Origin: Candidatus Paraburkholderia kirkii
Lineage (GTDB): Bacteria; Pseudomonadota; Gammaproteobacteria; Burkholderiales; Burkholderiaceae
Length of the DNA stretch: 64,000 nt
Assembly: GCA_001189345.1 (NCBI GenBank)
Contig: LFKV01000010.1
Span: 186,001 to 250,000 of the forward strand
Direction: 5' to 3'
A model generated the notes under the pieces. It was not told the DNA's origin, did no database searches, and saw nothing but the letters and a program-made list of their open reading frames with translations. Shown here one piece after another: positions 32,105 to 41,173 of the stretch; position 1 is the first letter of the stretch; the number at the start of each line of letters is the position of its first letter. The position numbers were made by a program, and so were the translations under genes.

Positions 32105-32132
32105 CCCGCAATTAACGGAAATTGATTGCGGG
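32105..32132. terminator. Hairpin downstream of gyrB
   Basis: CCCGCAAT and ATTGCGGG form a perfect 8-bp stem over a 12-base loop. A run of six A precedes it, which would be a T tract for minus-strand transcripts coming from the right. It lies 37 bases after gyrB and may serve both directions. The remaining bases up to 32334 show no gene. Confidence 0.45.
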
Positions 32133-32334
32133 TGCAAATAGTGGCTTTCCCGAAAGCGATTGGCATGCGCTATGGCTCTGCCTCGGGATCTTTGATTTTG
32201 TAATTGAGACGGGGGAGGCGTTCGATCCTCCTCCGCACAGCTGATCATCACCAACAAGAAAAAATCGCAGATTACTATGCGGAGCTGAATACTGGCTTTT
32301 TTCGGCGGCTACAGCGCCGCACCAGAGCGTGCAC

Positions 32335-33129
32335 TCACACCGCCCTCAACGGCATCCAAATCTCCGTAACCAGATCCGCCGGCGCAGCCTCCCTCGGATC
32401 GTTCACATACACCTCGAACACAGGCGCCTCACCGGTTTCACGTCCCGATTTCGGCAGCCACTCCCCATACAACCACTGATACGCAAAACAAAGCTGCGCA
32501 TACGCGCCCGACATGCGTGAGCACGGCAAATTCCCCGCCCGCGACCTCCACGCGCGACACCGGCGTCTCGAACTTCACCGCATCCGGCTCAAACAGCTCG
32601 CAACACGCCATCGACCGCAAATCTTCCTCGGAACCGCGGAAGGATCATCGAAATAAATCCCGAGCGACTGTGCGCGCGGATCGGCAAGCCCGCGCACCGC
32701 GAGCCAATGAAACAGCATCTCGAACGCCCGCCCGATAGTCATATACGACCCGCGATGCTCCATCGCCGCGACGGTGAACGGCCCCTGAGCGCGAATATTC
32801 ACCTGATGCATGGCCCCACCCCCTGATCGAATTGAATCAAAGAACCCGAAGTACCCGAAGAATCCGGAGCACCCCACATCGAAGCCCCGCCTTCGTTCCT
32901 GAACTGCCCCGGCCCACCCATGCACGAGCTCATTCGCCGCCCGATGCAAGCGCAGCCGCCTGATGGTGGCCGCCGCCGTCTCCCTATAAAACCCGTGATA
33001 GATCCGATGCCAGTGATACGGCGACAAACAAGCCACTTCCGCGAGCCGATTGAGATCGAGTTCGTCATCGAGATGATCGTGGATATACGCGACCACGCGC
33101 GCAAGCCGCGCCTGATAGATCTCGCCCAT
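32335..33129 (-). pseudogene. AraC-type regulator with GyrI-like effector domain, multiply broken
   Basis: The N-terminus reads YQARLARVVAYIHDHLDDEL, then LAEVACLSPYHWHRIYHGFY, the first AraC helix-turn-helix. The second HTH is not recognisable: after RAANELVHGW the sequence is unlike the family up to about 32815, where MHQVNIRAQGPFTVAAMEHR starts the GyrI-like ligand domain. That domain is cut by at least two frameshifts (near 32640 and 32515), with blocks SMACCELFEPDAVKFETPVS and YAQLCFAYQWLYGEWLPKSG in other frames, ending EIWMPLRAV. It would have been a multidrug- or small-molecule-sensing transcription factor. Confidence 0.75.
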
Positions 33130-33298
33130 CGCCCGCTCCGGAAAAGTAAACTCGATGCAGGAAAAGTAGCACGACCCGCTTTAGCATTTCTTGCGGACTT
33201 GCGCGGACCGCGCCGACACGAGACACGCGTACACTCTCGCCTTTGACCCGATCGAACGCGCCGCACCCCGCGCGCGATGCAAGAAAGAGAGCCATCAC

Positions 33299-33493
33299 AT
33301 GTTCACCTGTCGAAACCAGTCCTGCGGCGCACAATGGAACGTATCGGACGTCGTCATCAAGAACGAGGGCCAGGGCCTGCTGTTCCGCTGTCCGATGTGC
33401 GGCGCGCGTAACTACGTGGCGCGCCACGTCGCCGCCGACGGCGCGACCACCTACGAGCAGGTCACCGACATCCCGCCGCGCGGCCAGCACTGA
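33299..33493 (+). CDS. Small zinc-ribbon protein
   Basis: This 64-residue protein has two Cys pairs, [12 protein letters not shown] and [11 protein letters not shown], spaced as in a zinc ribbon. I start it at ATG 33299, after a GAAAGAGAG box; an upstream open frame is not supported. It ends 4 bases before the dbpA start, so the two were probably co-transcribed. The function is unknown. Confidence 0.7.
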   Translation: MFTCRNQSCGAQWNVSDVVIKNEGQGLLFRCPMCGARNYVARHVAADGATTYEQVTDIPPRGQH

Positions 33494-33497
33494 CACC

Positions 33498-34885
33498 ATG
33501 ACGACCGACACTTCCTTCAGCAGCTTGCCGCTCTCGCCCGCGATGCAGTCGAATCTGCAGCAACTCGGCTATCAATCGATGACGCCGATCCAGGCCGCGA
33601 GTCTTCCGCACGCGCTGGCGGGCCACGATCTCATCGCGCAGGCGAAAACCGGCAGCGGCAAGACCGCCGCGTTCACGCTGCCGCTGCTCGCCAGACTCGA
33701 CCGCAAGGCAATACGCCGTGCAAACCCTGGTGCTCTGCCCGACGCGCGAGCTCGCCGATCAGGTCACGCAGGAAATCCGCCGCCTGGCGCGCGCCGAGGA
33801 CAACTTGAAGGTGCTGACGCTGTGCGGCGGCATGCCGATGCGTCCGCAGGTCGCGAGCCTCGAGCATGGCGCGCACATCGTTGTGGGGACGCCCGGACGC
33901 ATCATGGATTATCTGGAGCGCGGCACGCTCGCGCTCGATGCGGTGCGCACGCTCGTCCTCAACGAAGCGGACCGCATGCTCGACATGGGCTTCTTCGACG
34001 ACATCGCATCGGTCGCGCGCAAGTGTCCGAAGGACCGCCAGACCTTGCTGTTCTCGGCGACGTATCCGGAAGGCATCGTGAAACTGAGCCAGCAGTTCCT
34101 GCGCAATCCGCGCGAGATCAAGCTCACCGAGCAGCACAGCAGCGCGAAGATCAAGCAGCGCTTCTACCAGGTCGAGGATCATGAGCGTCTGCACGCGGTC
34201 GGTCTGTTGCTCGATCACTATCGTCCGGTGAGCACGCTCGCGTTCGTTCTGCAACACCAAGCAGCAATGCCGCGATTTGCTCGACGTGATGCGCGCGCAA
34301 GGCTTCGAAGCGCTGACGCTGCACGACAAACTGGAGCAGCGCGAGCGCGATCAGGTGCTCGTGCAATTCGCGAACCGCAGCTGTTCGGTGCTCGTCGCGA
34401 CCGACGTGGCCGCGCGCGGACTCGACATCGCGCAACTGGAAGCCGTGATTAACGTCGACGTCACGCCGGATCCGGAAGTGCATGTGCATCGCACCGGCCG
34501 GACGGGGCGCGCGGGCGAGGAGGGCTGGGCGCTGTCGCTCGCGAGCATGGACGAGATGGGGCGCGTCGGCGCGATCGAAGAGGCGCAGCGCGCGGAAGTG
34601 GAATGGCATCCGCTCGCGGAACTGACGTCGGCGGAGCCGGGCCACCTGAAGCCGCCGATGGCGACGCTGCAGATTCTCGGCGGCCGCAAGGACAAGATCC
34701 GTCCCGGCGACGTGCTCGGCGCGCTCACCGGCGAAGCGGGCTTCGACGGCAAGCAGATCGGCAAGATCAACGTGATGGACATGGTCACTTACGTGGCCGT
34801 CGAACGGAACGTCGCCGATGACGCCGTGCGCAGGCTGAGCGCGGGAAAGTTGAAGGGCCGCAAGGTCAAAGTGCGGCGGATGTGA
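33498..34885 (+). pseudogene. dbpA: DEAD-box ATP-dependent RNA helicase DbpA, two frameshifts
   Basis: DbpA acts on 23S rRNA during 50S assembly. Motifs are present but in three frames: Q-motif and motif I ([28 protein letters not shown]), then after an extra A near 33711 motif Ia PTRELADQV, motif II ([14 protein letters not shown], with Asn replacing the first residue of the usual DEAD: NEAD) and SAT. After a missing T near 34249 (expected FVFCNTKQQCRDLLDVM) come ATDVAARGLDI and HRTGRTGRAG. The C-terminal rRNA-binding domain (ILGGRKDKIRPGDVLGALTG) is intact. The usual motif II is DEAD, so NEAD is a further loss. Confidence 0.85.
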
Positions 34886-34900
34886 GCCAGGCGGCACGCC

Positions 34901-36334
34901 TCAGGCTTTCTGAGGCGGCTCCCCGGCAATGCTCTCCGATGCCGCCTTCGACGGATTCCGCGTCACCAGCCGCAAGCCGCTCGCGATGCTGCCCGCGCCC
35001 GCGAACGCGGCACCCAGCGACAGCGCGAGCGTCGAACCATGCTTTCCGGCAATGCTGAAGCACAGCGCCACGAGCGCGGCGCCCGTGGCCTGCCCGATCA
35101 GGCGCGACGTCGCAATCATGCCGCTCGTACCGCCGCTCCGTTCGCGCGGCGTGCTCGACATGAACGCCTTCAGGTTCGGCGACTGGAAGAATCCGAAGCC
35201 CGCGCCGCAGATCGCCATGCGGATGCAAATTTCCAGCGCGTGCGGCTCCGCCGGCAGCAGCGCGAGCGACACCATCCCCGCGCATAGAATCGCAAGTCCG
35301 ACGCCGCCCAGGAAGCCCGGCGCATGGCGGTCGGACAGGCGTCCCGCGATCGGCGCCATCAACGCGACGAGCGCGGACCACGGCGTCATCAGGAATCCGG
35401 TCTCGACCTGACTGCGGCCCAGCACGCTCTCGAAGAAAAACGGCAGCGACACGAACGCCAGCCCTTGCGCGGCGAACGAGCAGATGGCGATCATCGTCGA
35501 GAGCGCGAACATCGGGCGGCAAAAGAGATCGACGGGCAGCATCGGCGCCGGATGGCCGCGTTCACGGCGCAGCAGCAGAAGACCCGCGACCAGCGCGACG
35601 CAGAAGGCTCCGATCACGACCCGCGCGGGCGCGCGCTGTGCCGCTTCGCCGAGCGCGAAGATCAGCGAGGCGGACGTGACGACGTTGAGCAATGCCGCGA
35701 TGCGATCGAAGCCGTGCCCGGCGCGCTTGGTCTGCGGCAGCGACGGCCACGCGATGCACAACGCGAACACGCCGACCGGCAGGTTGACCGCGAAGAGCCA
35801 CGGCCAGGTGCCGAGCAAAAGCACGATCGACGCGACCGTCGGTCCCACCGCGAACGCGATGCCAACAACGAGCGCGTTCAGCCCGACGCCGCGGCCGAGC
35901 CGATGCGGCGGAAAGATCGCGCTGGTGAGCGTCGCGTTGACGCTCATGATCGCGCTCGCGCCGAGTCCCTGCAGCAGCCGTGCGGCGACGAGCGTCGGCA
36001 GCGACCACGAGAACGCGCACGCCGCGGACGCCACGAGGAACACGACCAGCCCGGCGAGATACACGCGCCGATGCCCGAGAATGCCGCCGAGCGCCGCGAA
36101 GGGCAGCAGCGTCGCGACCATCGCGAGCTGATATGCGTTGATGATCCAGACCGAGGCGGCGGGCGTCGTATGCAGATCGGCCCCGATGGCCGGCAGGGCG
36201 GTGTTGGCGATGGCGGTGTCGAGCGTCGCGAGCGCGACAGAGAGCAGGATCGCGGCCATGCCGCGGCGCTCGAGCGGGGTCATGGGGGCGTCGGCGGCGC
36301 GGGAGGAAGTGTCGAGGCGTTCTTCGGATGGCAC
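34901..36334 (-). CDS. MFS drug-efflux transporter (DHA2/EmrB-QacA type)
   Basis: This inner-membrane protein of 477 residues has about 14 hydrophobic segments, the DHA2 pattern. Motif C-like and D-like sites include ATLDTAIANTALPAIGADLH in helix 1, WIINAYQLAMVATLLPFAAL in helix 2, GHRRVYLAGLVVF in the 2-3 loop, and RLLQGLGASAIMSVNATLTS in helix 4. It most likely exports drugs or metabolites by proton antiport; the substrate cannot be told. The start could be the ATG at 36334 or the one 17 codons on. The gene is intact. Confidence 0.85.
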   Translation of the reverse strand: MPSEERLDTSSRAADAPMTPLERRGMAAILLSVALATLDTAIANTALPAIGADLHTTPAASVWIINAYQLAMVATLLPFAALGGILGHRRVYLAGLVVFLVASAACAFSWSLPTLVAARLLQGLGASAIMSVNATLTSAIFPPHRLGRGVGLNALVVGIAFAVGPTVASIVLLLGTWPWLFAVNLPVGVFALCIAWPSLPQTKRAGHGFDRIAALLNVVTSASLIFALGEAAQRAPARVVIGAFCVALVAGLLLLRRERGHPAPMLPVDLFCRPMFALSTMIAICSFAAQGLAFVSLPFFFESVLGRSQVETGFLMTPWSALVALMAPIAGRLSDRHAPGFLGGVGLAILCAGMVSLALLPAEPHALEICIRMAICGAGFGFFQSPNLKAFMSSTPRERSGGTSGMIATSRLIGQATGAALVALCFSIAGKHGSTLALSLGAAFAGAGSIASGLRLVTRNPSKAASESIAGEPPQKA

Positions 36335-36509
36335 GGCGGTGATTCCAGATTAAGCGGAAGGAGAATAATCCGACACGATACGGGAAGATGTACGGTTTCG
36401 CTGGGCACGCGTCGGGGAGCTTTCAAATCCTTTGGGCCGTCTCCCGCAAAAGCCGGACATGCGGTGACGCTTAAATTTTGAGGTAGTCTTCTGCCTATGT
36501 TTAAGCCTA

Positions 36510-37600
36510 GTGCACTGCGTTATTGAATTAGCACCCTGTCTGTGTTCAGATACAGGTCATGGGTCAAAATGAACCTGACAGATATCGAACGTGAGCAACT
36601 GTTGTCGGCGGCGCGCAGCCGAACGGTGCGTGCGGCGGACGTGCGACGCGCAAAGTTGATCCTGATGCTCGAGGACGGCGAATCGCGCGACAGTATCATG
36701 CGCACACTGGGTTGCGATTCGCGCTTCATCGCACGCTGGTCGGGGCGCTTCCTCAGCGAGCGACTAGCCGGCATGTACGCCCGGCACCGCGGGCGGGCGC
36801 CTACGCAGCCACCGGCCAAACTGGAAGCGCGGGTGCTCAAGTGCACCCTCAAGCACAAACCCGCCGACGGTTCGACACACTGGAGTAGCTACAAGCTCGC
36901 AGCAGAACTCGGCGACGTATCGGTCTCGGCCGTGCAGCGCATCTGGCGCAAGCACGGCATCAAGCCGCAGCAGTTGGAGCGGCACATGGTCTCCAACGAC
37001 CCGGACTTCGAGACCAAGGCAGCCGACGTGATCGGGCTGTACCTGAACCCGCCGGCGCACGCAGCGGTGTTCTGCGTGGACGAGAAGACCGCGATCCAGG
37101 CACTCGATCGCAAGGACCGTATGCTGCCGCTGTCGCCCGGGCGCGCCGAGAGTCACGGCTTCGAGTACAAGCGCAACGGCACGCTCAGCCTGTTCGCGGC
37201 GTTCAATACTGCCACCGGCGAGGTGCTGGGCAAGACGGTGGCGCGCCACACCAGCGAGCAGTTCGTGGCCTTCCTGACCGACGTCGTCGCCAGCCAGCCC
37301 AAACGCCGGGAAATCCACGCGATCTGCGACAACGTCAGCAGCCATAAGACGCAGCGGGTTGCCGACTTCCTTGATGCGCAGCGCAACGTGCACCTGCACT
37401 TCACGCCGACCTACTCGTCGTGGCTCAACCAGGTGGAGAACTGGTTCTCGCGCATTCAGCGTGAAGTGATCGCTCGCGGCATCTTCACTTCGGTGAAGGA
37501 TTGGGATCGCAAACTGATGCCGATACATCCGCGAACACAACAAGAACCCGAAACCGATCAAGTGGAAATATGACGATCCTTCGCGCCGGATTCGACCAGT
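36510..37600 (+). mobile_element. IS630-family insertion sequence, copy 1, right end lost
   Basis: The left end begins after the CTAG at 36507-36510 with GTGCACTGCGTTATTGAATT. This matches the end of copy 2 at 59.9 kb, which reads GTCCATTGCGTTATTGAATT in the same orientation. Identity continues through the transposase to GACCAGT near 37600. Copy 2 then continues into its second inverted repeat, while copy 1 runs into TACAGGGAGCGC, so its right terminus was deleted. It cannot move unless supplied with a new end. It lies between the MFS gene and lpdA. Confidence 0.85.
36569..37573 (+). CDS. IS630-family transposase (copy 1), C-terminal frameshift
   Basis: The N-terminal HTH reads LTDIEREQLLSAARSRTVRA and DSIMRTLGCDSRFIARW. 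The DDE core shows CVDEKTAIQALDRK (first Asp), AICDNVSSHKTQRVADFLDA (second Asp) and WLNQVENWFSRIQREVIARG (Glu). After VKDWDRKLM an extra C shifts the frame: the other frame reads [20 protein letters not shown], the normal family C-terminus, whereas this frame ends PETDQVEI. The same shift is present in copy 2. I start at ATG 36569; an ATT/GTG-like start upstream is possible. Confidence 0.85.
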   Translation: MNLTDIEREQLLSAARSRTVRAADVRRAKLILMLEDGESRDSIMRTLGCDSRFIARWSGRFLSERLAGMYARHRGRAPTQPPAKLEARVLKCTLKHKPADGSTHWSSYKLAAELGDVSVSAVQRIWRKHGIKPQQLERHMVSNDPDFETKAADVIGLYLNPPAHAAVFCVDEKTAIQALDRKDRMLPLSPGRAESHGFEYKRNGTLSLFAAFNTATGEVLGKTVARHTSEQFVAFLTDVVASQPKRREIHAICDNVSSHKTQRVADFLDAQRNVHLHFTPTYSSWLNQVENWFSRIQREVIARGIFTSVKDWDRKLMPIHPRTQQEPETDQVEI

Positions 37601-37640
37601 TACAGGGAGCGCACCTTCGCACTGCTTTCAGTGCGGAAGC

Positions 37641-39695
37641 TTACTTCTTGCGCTGCGGCGGCAAGTCCGTGCAGACGCCTTCGTACAGCTCCGCGGCCAT
37701 GCCGACCGATTCGCCGAGCGTCGGGTGCGGGTGGATCGTTTTGCCGATGTCGGTCGCATCCGCGCCCATCTCGATCGCGAGACACACTTCGCTGATGAGA
37801 TCGCCCGCATTCAGGCCGACGATGCCACCGCCGATCACGCGATGCGTCTCTTCGTCGAAGATGAGCTTGGTGAAACCCTCATCGCGGCCGTTGGCGATCG
37901 CGCGACCCGACGCGGCCCACGGGAACACAGCCTTGCCCAACTTGATGCCTTCGGCCTTGCACTGGTCTTCCGTCTTGCCGGCCCATGCCACTTCCGGATC
38001 CGTGTAAGCGACCGACGGAATCTGCAGCGCATCGAAATACGTCTTCTCGCCGTGCGCCGCTTCCGCCGCGACATGGCCTTCGTGCACGGCCTTGTGCGCG
38101 AGCATCGGCTGACCGACGAGATCGCCGATCGCGAAGATGTGCGGCACATTGGTGCGCATCTGCTTGTCGACGTCGATGAAGCCGCGCTCCGTCACAGCCA
38201 CTCCCGCCTTGTCCGCGCCGATCTTGCCGCCGTTCGGGCTGCGGCCCACCGCGAGCAGCACCAGGTCGTAACGCTGCGGCTCGGCCGGCGCCTTCTCCCC
38301 TTCGAAGGTGACGTAGATGCCGTCTTCCTTCGCCTCGGCCTTGGTCGTCTTGGTCTTGAGCATCACGTTCGTGAAGCGCTTGGCGTTGAACTTCTCCCAG
38401 ACCTTCACGAGATCGCGGTCCGCGCCGAGCATCAGGCCGTCCAGCATTTCGACGACGTCGATGTCCGCGCCGAGCGTGGAATACACGGTCGCCATTTCCA
38501 GGCCGATGATGCCGCCGCCCACCACGAGCATCCGCTTCGGAATCTGACGCAGCTCCAGCGCGCCGGTCGAATCGACGACGCGCGGATCATCCGGGAAGAA
38601 CGGCAGCTTCACGGCCTGCGAGCCCGCCGCGATGATCGCCTGCTTGAACTTCACGACCTTCTTGCCGTCCGCGCCCTGCACTTCCATGTGATGCGGATCG
38701 ACGAAGTTGCCGACGCCCGTCACGACCTGGACCTTGCGCGCCTTCGCCATGCCGGCGAGACCGCCGGTCAGCTTCTTGACCACGCCTTCCTTGAAGCCTC
38801 GCAGCTTGTCGAAATCGATGGTCGGCTTGCCGAACACGATGCCGTGCTCGGCGAGCTCGTGCGTTTCGTCCATCACGAGCGCGATGTGCAGCAGCGCCTT
38901 CGACGGAATGCAGCCGACGTTCAGGCACACGCCGCCCAGCGTCGAATAGCGTTCGACCAGCACGGTCTTCATGCCGAGGTCGGCCGCGCGGAACGCCGCC
39001 GAATAGCCGCCGGGGCCCGCGCCGAGCACGAACATGTCGCATTCGACGTCCGCCGCGCCGGAGTAGCTGCCCGCCTGCGGCGCGGGCGTCGGTGCGGCGA
39101 CGGGCGCCGGAGCCGCTTTTTGAGGTGCGGCAGCCGGAGCCTGAGCGCCGCCGCCTTCGAGCGTCAGAATCACGGTGCCTTCCGAAACCGTATCGCCGAC
39201 CTTGACCTTCAGTTCCTTCACCGTGCCGGCGGCGGGCGCGGGCACGTCCATCGTGGCCTTGTCGGATTCGAACGTAATGAGCGACTGCTCCTTCTCGACC
39301 GTATCGCCCAGCTTCACGTGCACTTCGATGACGGGAATGTCCTTGAAGTCGCCGATGTCCGGCACCTTCACGTCCTGCACGCCACCGCCGCCAGCCGCTT
39401 TCGCAGGAGCAGCGGCCGGAGGCGGCGCGGCGGCGGGCGCCGCGGACGCACCCGCGCCTTCGGTCTCGACCATCGCGATGACCGAGCCCTGCAAGACCTT
39501 GTCGCCCTGCTTGACCTTGACTTCCTTGACGGTGCCCGCGACATCGGCCGGCACTTCCATCGTGGCCTTGTTGGTTTCGAGCGTGATGACGCCCTGTTCC
39601 TTTTCGATGACGTCGCCGGGTTTGATATTGACTTCGATGACATCGACATCGGAGAAGTCGCCGATGTCGGGTACTTTTAGTTCGACGAGACTCAT
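37641..39695 (-). CDS. lpdA: Dihydrolipoyl dehydrogenase (E3) with two N-terminal lipoyl domains
   Basis: E3 reoxidises the dihydrolipoyl arm of the pyruvate dehydrogenase complex with FAD and NAD+. The start is ATG 39693-39695 (MSLVELKVPDIGDFSDVDVI), 684 residues. Lipoyl domain 1 (about 1-80, lysine in ETNKATMEV) and lipoyl domain 2 (about 110-190, lysine in ESDKATMDV) are joined by Ala/Pro-rich linkers. The flavoprotein part has the FAD motif FVLGAGPGGYSAAFRAADLG, the redox disulfide GGVCLNVGCIPSKALLH, and the C-terminal HPHPTLGESVGMAAE with the active-site His. Most relatives I know have only one lipoyl domain here. Confidence 0.95.
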   Translation of the reverse strand: MSLVELKVPDIGDFSDVDVIEVNIKPGDVIEKEQGVITLETNKATMEVPADVAGTVKEVKVKQGDKVLQGSVIAMVETEGAGASAAPAAAPPPAAAPAKAAGGGGVQDVKVPDIGDFKDIPVIEVHVKLGDTVEKEQSLITFESDKATMDVPAPAAGTVKELKVKVGDTVSEGTVILTLEGGGAQAPAAAPQKAAPAPVAAPTPAPQAGSYSGAADVECDMFVLGAGPGGYSAAFRAADLGMKTVLVERYSTLGGVCLNVGCIPSKALLHIALVMDETHELAEHGIVFGKPTIDFDKLRGFKEGVVKKLTGGLAGMAKARKVQVVTGVGNFVDPHHMEVQGADGKKVVKFKQAIIAAGSQAVKLPFFPDDPRVVDSTGALELRQIPKRMLVVGGGIIGLEMATVYSTLGADIDVVEMLDGLMLGADRDLVKVWEKFNAKRFTNVMLKTKTTKAEAKEDGIYVTFEGEKAPAEPQRYDLVLLAVGRSPNGGKIGADKAGVAVTERGFIDVDKQMRTNVPHIFAIGDLVGQPMLAHKAVHEGHVAAEAAHGEKTYFDALQIPSVAYTDPEVAWAGKTEDQCKAEGIKLGKAVFPWAASGRAIANGRDEGFTKLIFDEETHRVIGGGIVGLNAGDLISEVCLAIEMGADATDIGKTIHPHPTLGESVGMAAELYEGVCTDLPPQRKK

Positions 39696-39798
39696 GTTGT
39701 CCCCTAAGAGAAGAGCGGATGGAACCGGACCTGCCGGTTCGCCGTCGGCCGGATCGCGCGTTCGAGCCTGCGGGCCCGAACGCGCCGCGATCAAAGGA

Positions 39799-41094
39799 TC
39801 AAAGAATGACGCGACGGAAATCCGCCAGAATCGCCGACAGATAAGCGTTGAAGCGCGCGGCCTCGGCGCCGTCGATGACGCGGTGGTCGTACGACAGCGA
39901 CAGCGGCAGCGTGAGGCGCGGCACGAATTGCTTGCCGTCCCACACCGGCTTCATCTGGCCACGCGAGAGGCCGAGAATCGCCACTTCGGGTACGTTGATG
40001 ATCGGCGTGAAGTTCGTCCCGCCGATGCCGCCCAGCGACGAGATCGAAAAGCAGCCGCCCTGCATCTGATCGGGCTTGAGCTTGCCTTCGCGCGCGAGCT
40101 TCGAGAGCTCGGTCATCTCCTTGGCGATGTCGACGAAGCCCTTCTTATCCGCGTCGCGGATCACCGGCACGACCAGACCGTTCGGCGTATCGGCCGCGAA
40201 ACCGACGTGGTAGTACTGCTTGAAGACGAGGTTGTCGCCGTCGAGGCTCGCGTTGAAGGTCGGGAACTTCTTCAGCGCCGCGACCACCGCCTTGATGACG
40301 AACGCGAGCATCGTAAACTTCACGCCCGCCTTCTCGTTCTCCTTGTTGAGCTTCACGCGCAGCGCTTCGAGCTCGGTGATGTCCGCTTCGTCGTTGTTCG
40401 TGACATGCGGGATCATCACCCAGTTGCGATGCAGGTTCGCGCCCGAGATCTTCTTGATGCGCGAGAGCGGCTTCGGATCGATCGGGCCGAACTTCGTGAA
40501 GTCGACCTTCGGCCACGGCAGCAGGTTCAGATCGCCGCCGCCGGCGGGTGCGGCCGCCACGGGTTGCGCCGCGCCCTGGCCGGACATCACGTCCTTCACG
40601 AACGCGGTGATGTCCTGCTGCGTGATGCGTCCCTTCGGACCGGTGCCGCGCACGCGCGACACGTCGACGCCCAGTTCGCGCGCGAACTTGCGCACCGACG
40701 GCGACGCGTGGCTCGACGTGCGCGTGCCGTCGCCGGCGGGGATCACCGGCGCCTGCGCGAGCGCCGACGGCGGCTCTTTCGCGGGCGCGGGCTTGCTGGG
40801 CGCGTCGGACGGCACTTCGACCTGCTTGGCCGGTGCCGCGGCCGCGCCACCGGCTCCCCCTTCGAGCACGAGGATCAGCGAGCCTTCGGAAACCGTATCG
40901 CCGACCTTCACCTTCAGTTCCTTAACCGTGCCCGAGGCGGGGCTCGGCACGTCCATCGTGGCCTTGTCGGACTCGAGCGTGACGAGCGACTGCTCGGGCT
41001 CCACGGTGTCGCCCACCTTGACTAGCACCTCGATCACGGGGACGTCCTTATAATCGCCGATGTCCGGCACTTTGACTTCGATCGCTTGACTCAT
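39799..41094 (-). CDS. aceF: Dihydrolipoyllysine acetyltransferase (E2), single lipoyl domain
   Basis: E2 forms the core of the pyruvate dehydrogenase complex and passes the acetyl group to CoA. Start ATG 41092-41094 (MSQAIEVKVPDIGDYKDVPV), 431 residues. One lipoyl domain (lysine in ESDKATMDVPSPASG), an Ala/Pro linker, a peripheral-subunit-binding domain (ASPSVRKFARELGVDVSRVR, then GTGPKGRITQQDI) and the catalytic domain ending YDHRVIDGAEAARF. Homologues in this order usually have two lipoyl domains and about 530-550 residues, so this E2 is short by one domain. It lies between aceE and lpdA in one operon. Confidence 0.95.
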   Translation of the reverse strand: MSQAIEVKVPDIGDYKDVPVIEVLVKVGDTVEPEQSLVTLESDKATMDVPSPASGTVKELKVKVGDTVSEGSLILVLEGGAGGAAAAPAKQVEVPSDAPSKPAPAKEPPSALAQAPVIPAGDGTRTSSHASPSVRKFARELGVDVSRVRGTGPKGRITQQDITAFVKDVMSGQGAAQPVAAAPAGGGDLNLLPWPKVDFTKFGPIDPKPLSRIKKISGANLHRNWVMIPHVTNNDEADITELEALRVKLNKENEKAGVKFTMLAFVIKAVVAALKKFPTFNASLDGDNLVFKQYYHVGFAADTPNGLVVPVIRDADKKGFVDIAKEMTELSKLAREGKLKPDQMQGGCFSISSLGGIGGTNFTPIINVPEVAILGLSRGQMKPVWDGKQFVPRLTLPLSLSYDHRVIDGAEAARFNAYLSAILADFRRVIL

Positions 41095-41173
41095 TATTAG
41101 TGTCTCCTGGGTTGCACGCGGCCTCCTTCCGCTTCGGAAAGAGGCCGCGTCACAACACACGGGGGCGATGCCT

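Noticed and set aside
37725..39680. A 651-residue open frame opposite lpdA, and similar ones opposite aceE, prlC and gyrB
   Set aside because: All lie against intact conserved enzymes and have Arg/Asp/His-rich composition with no family signature.
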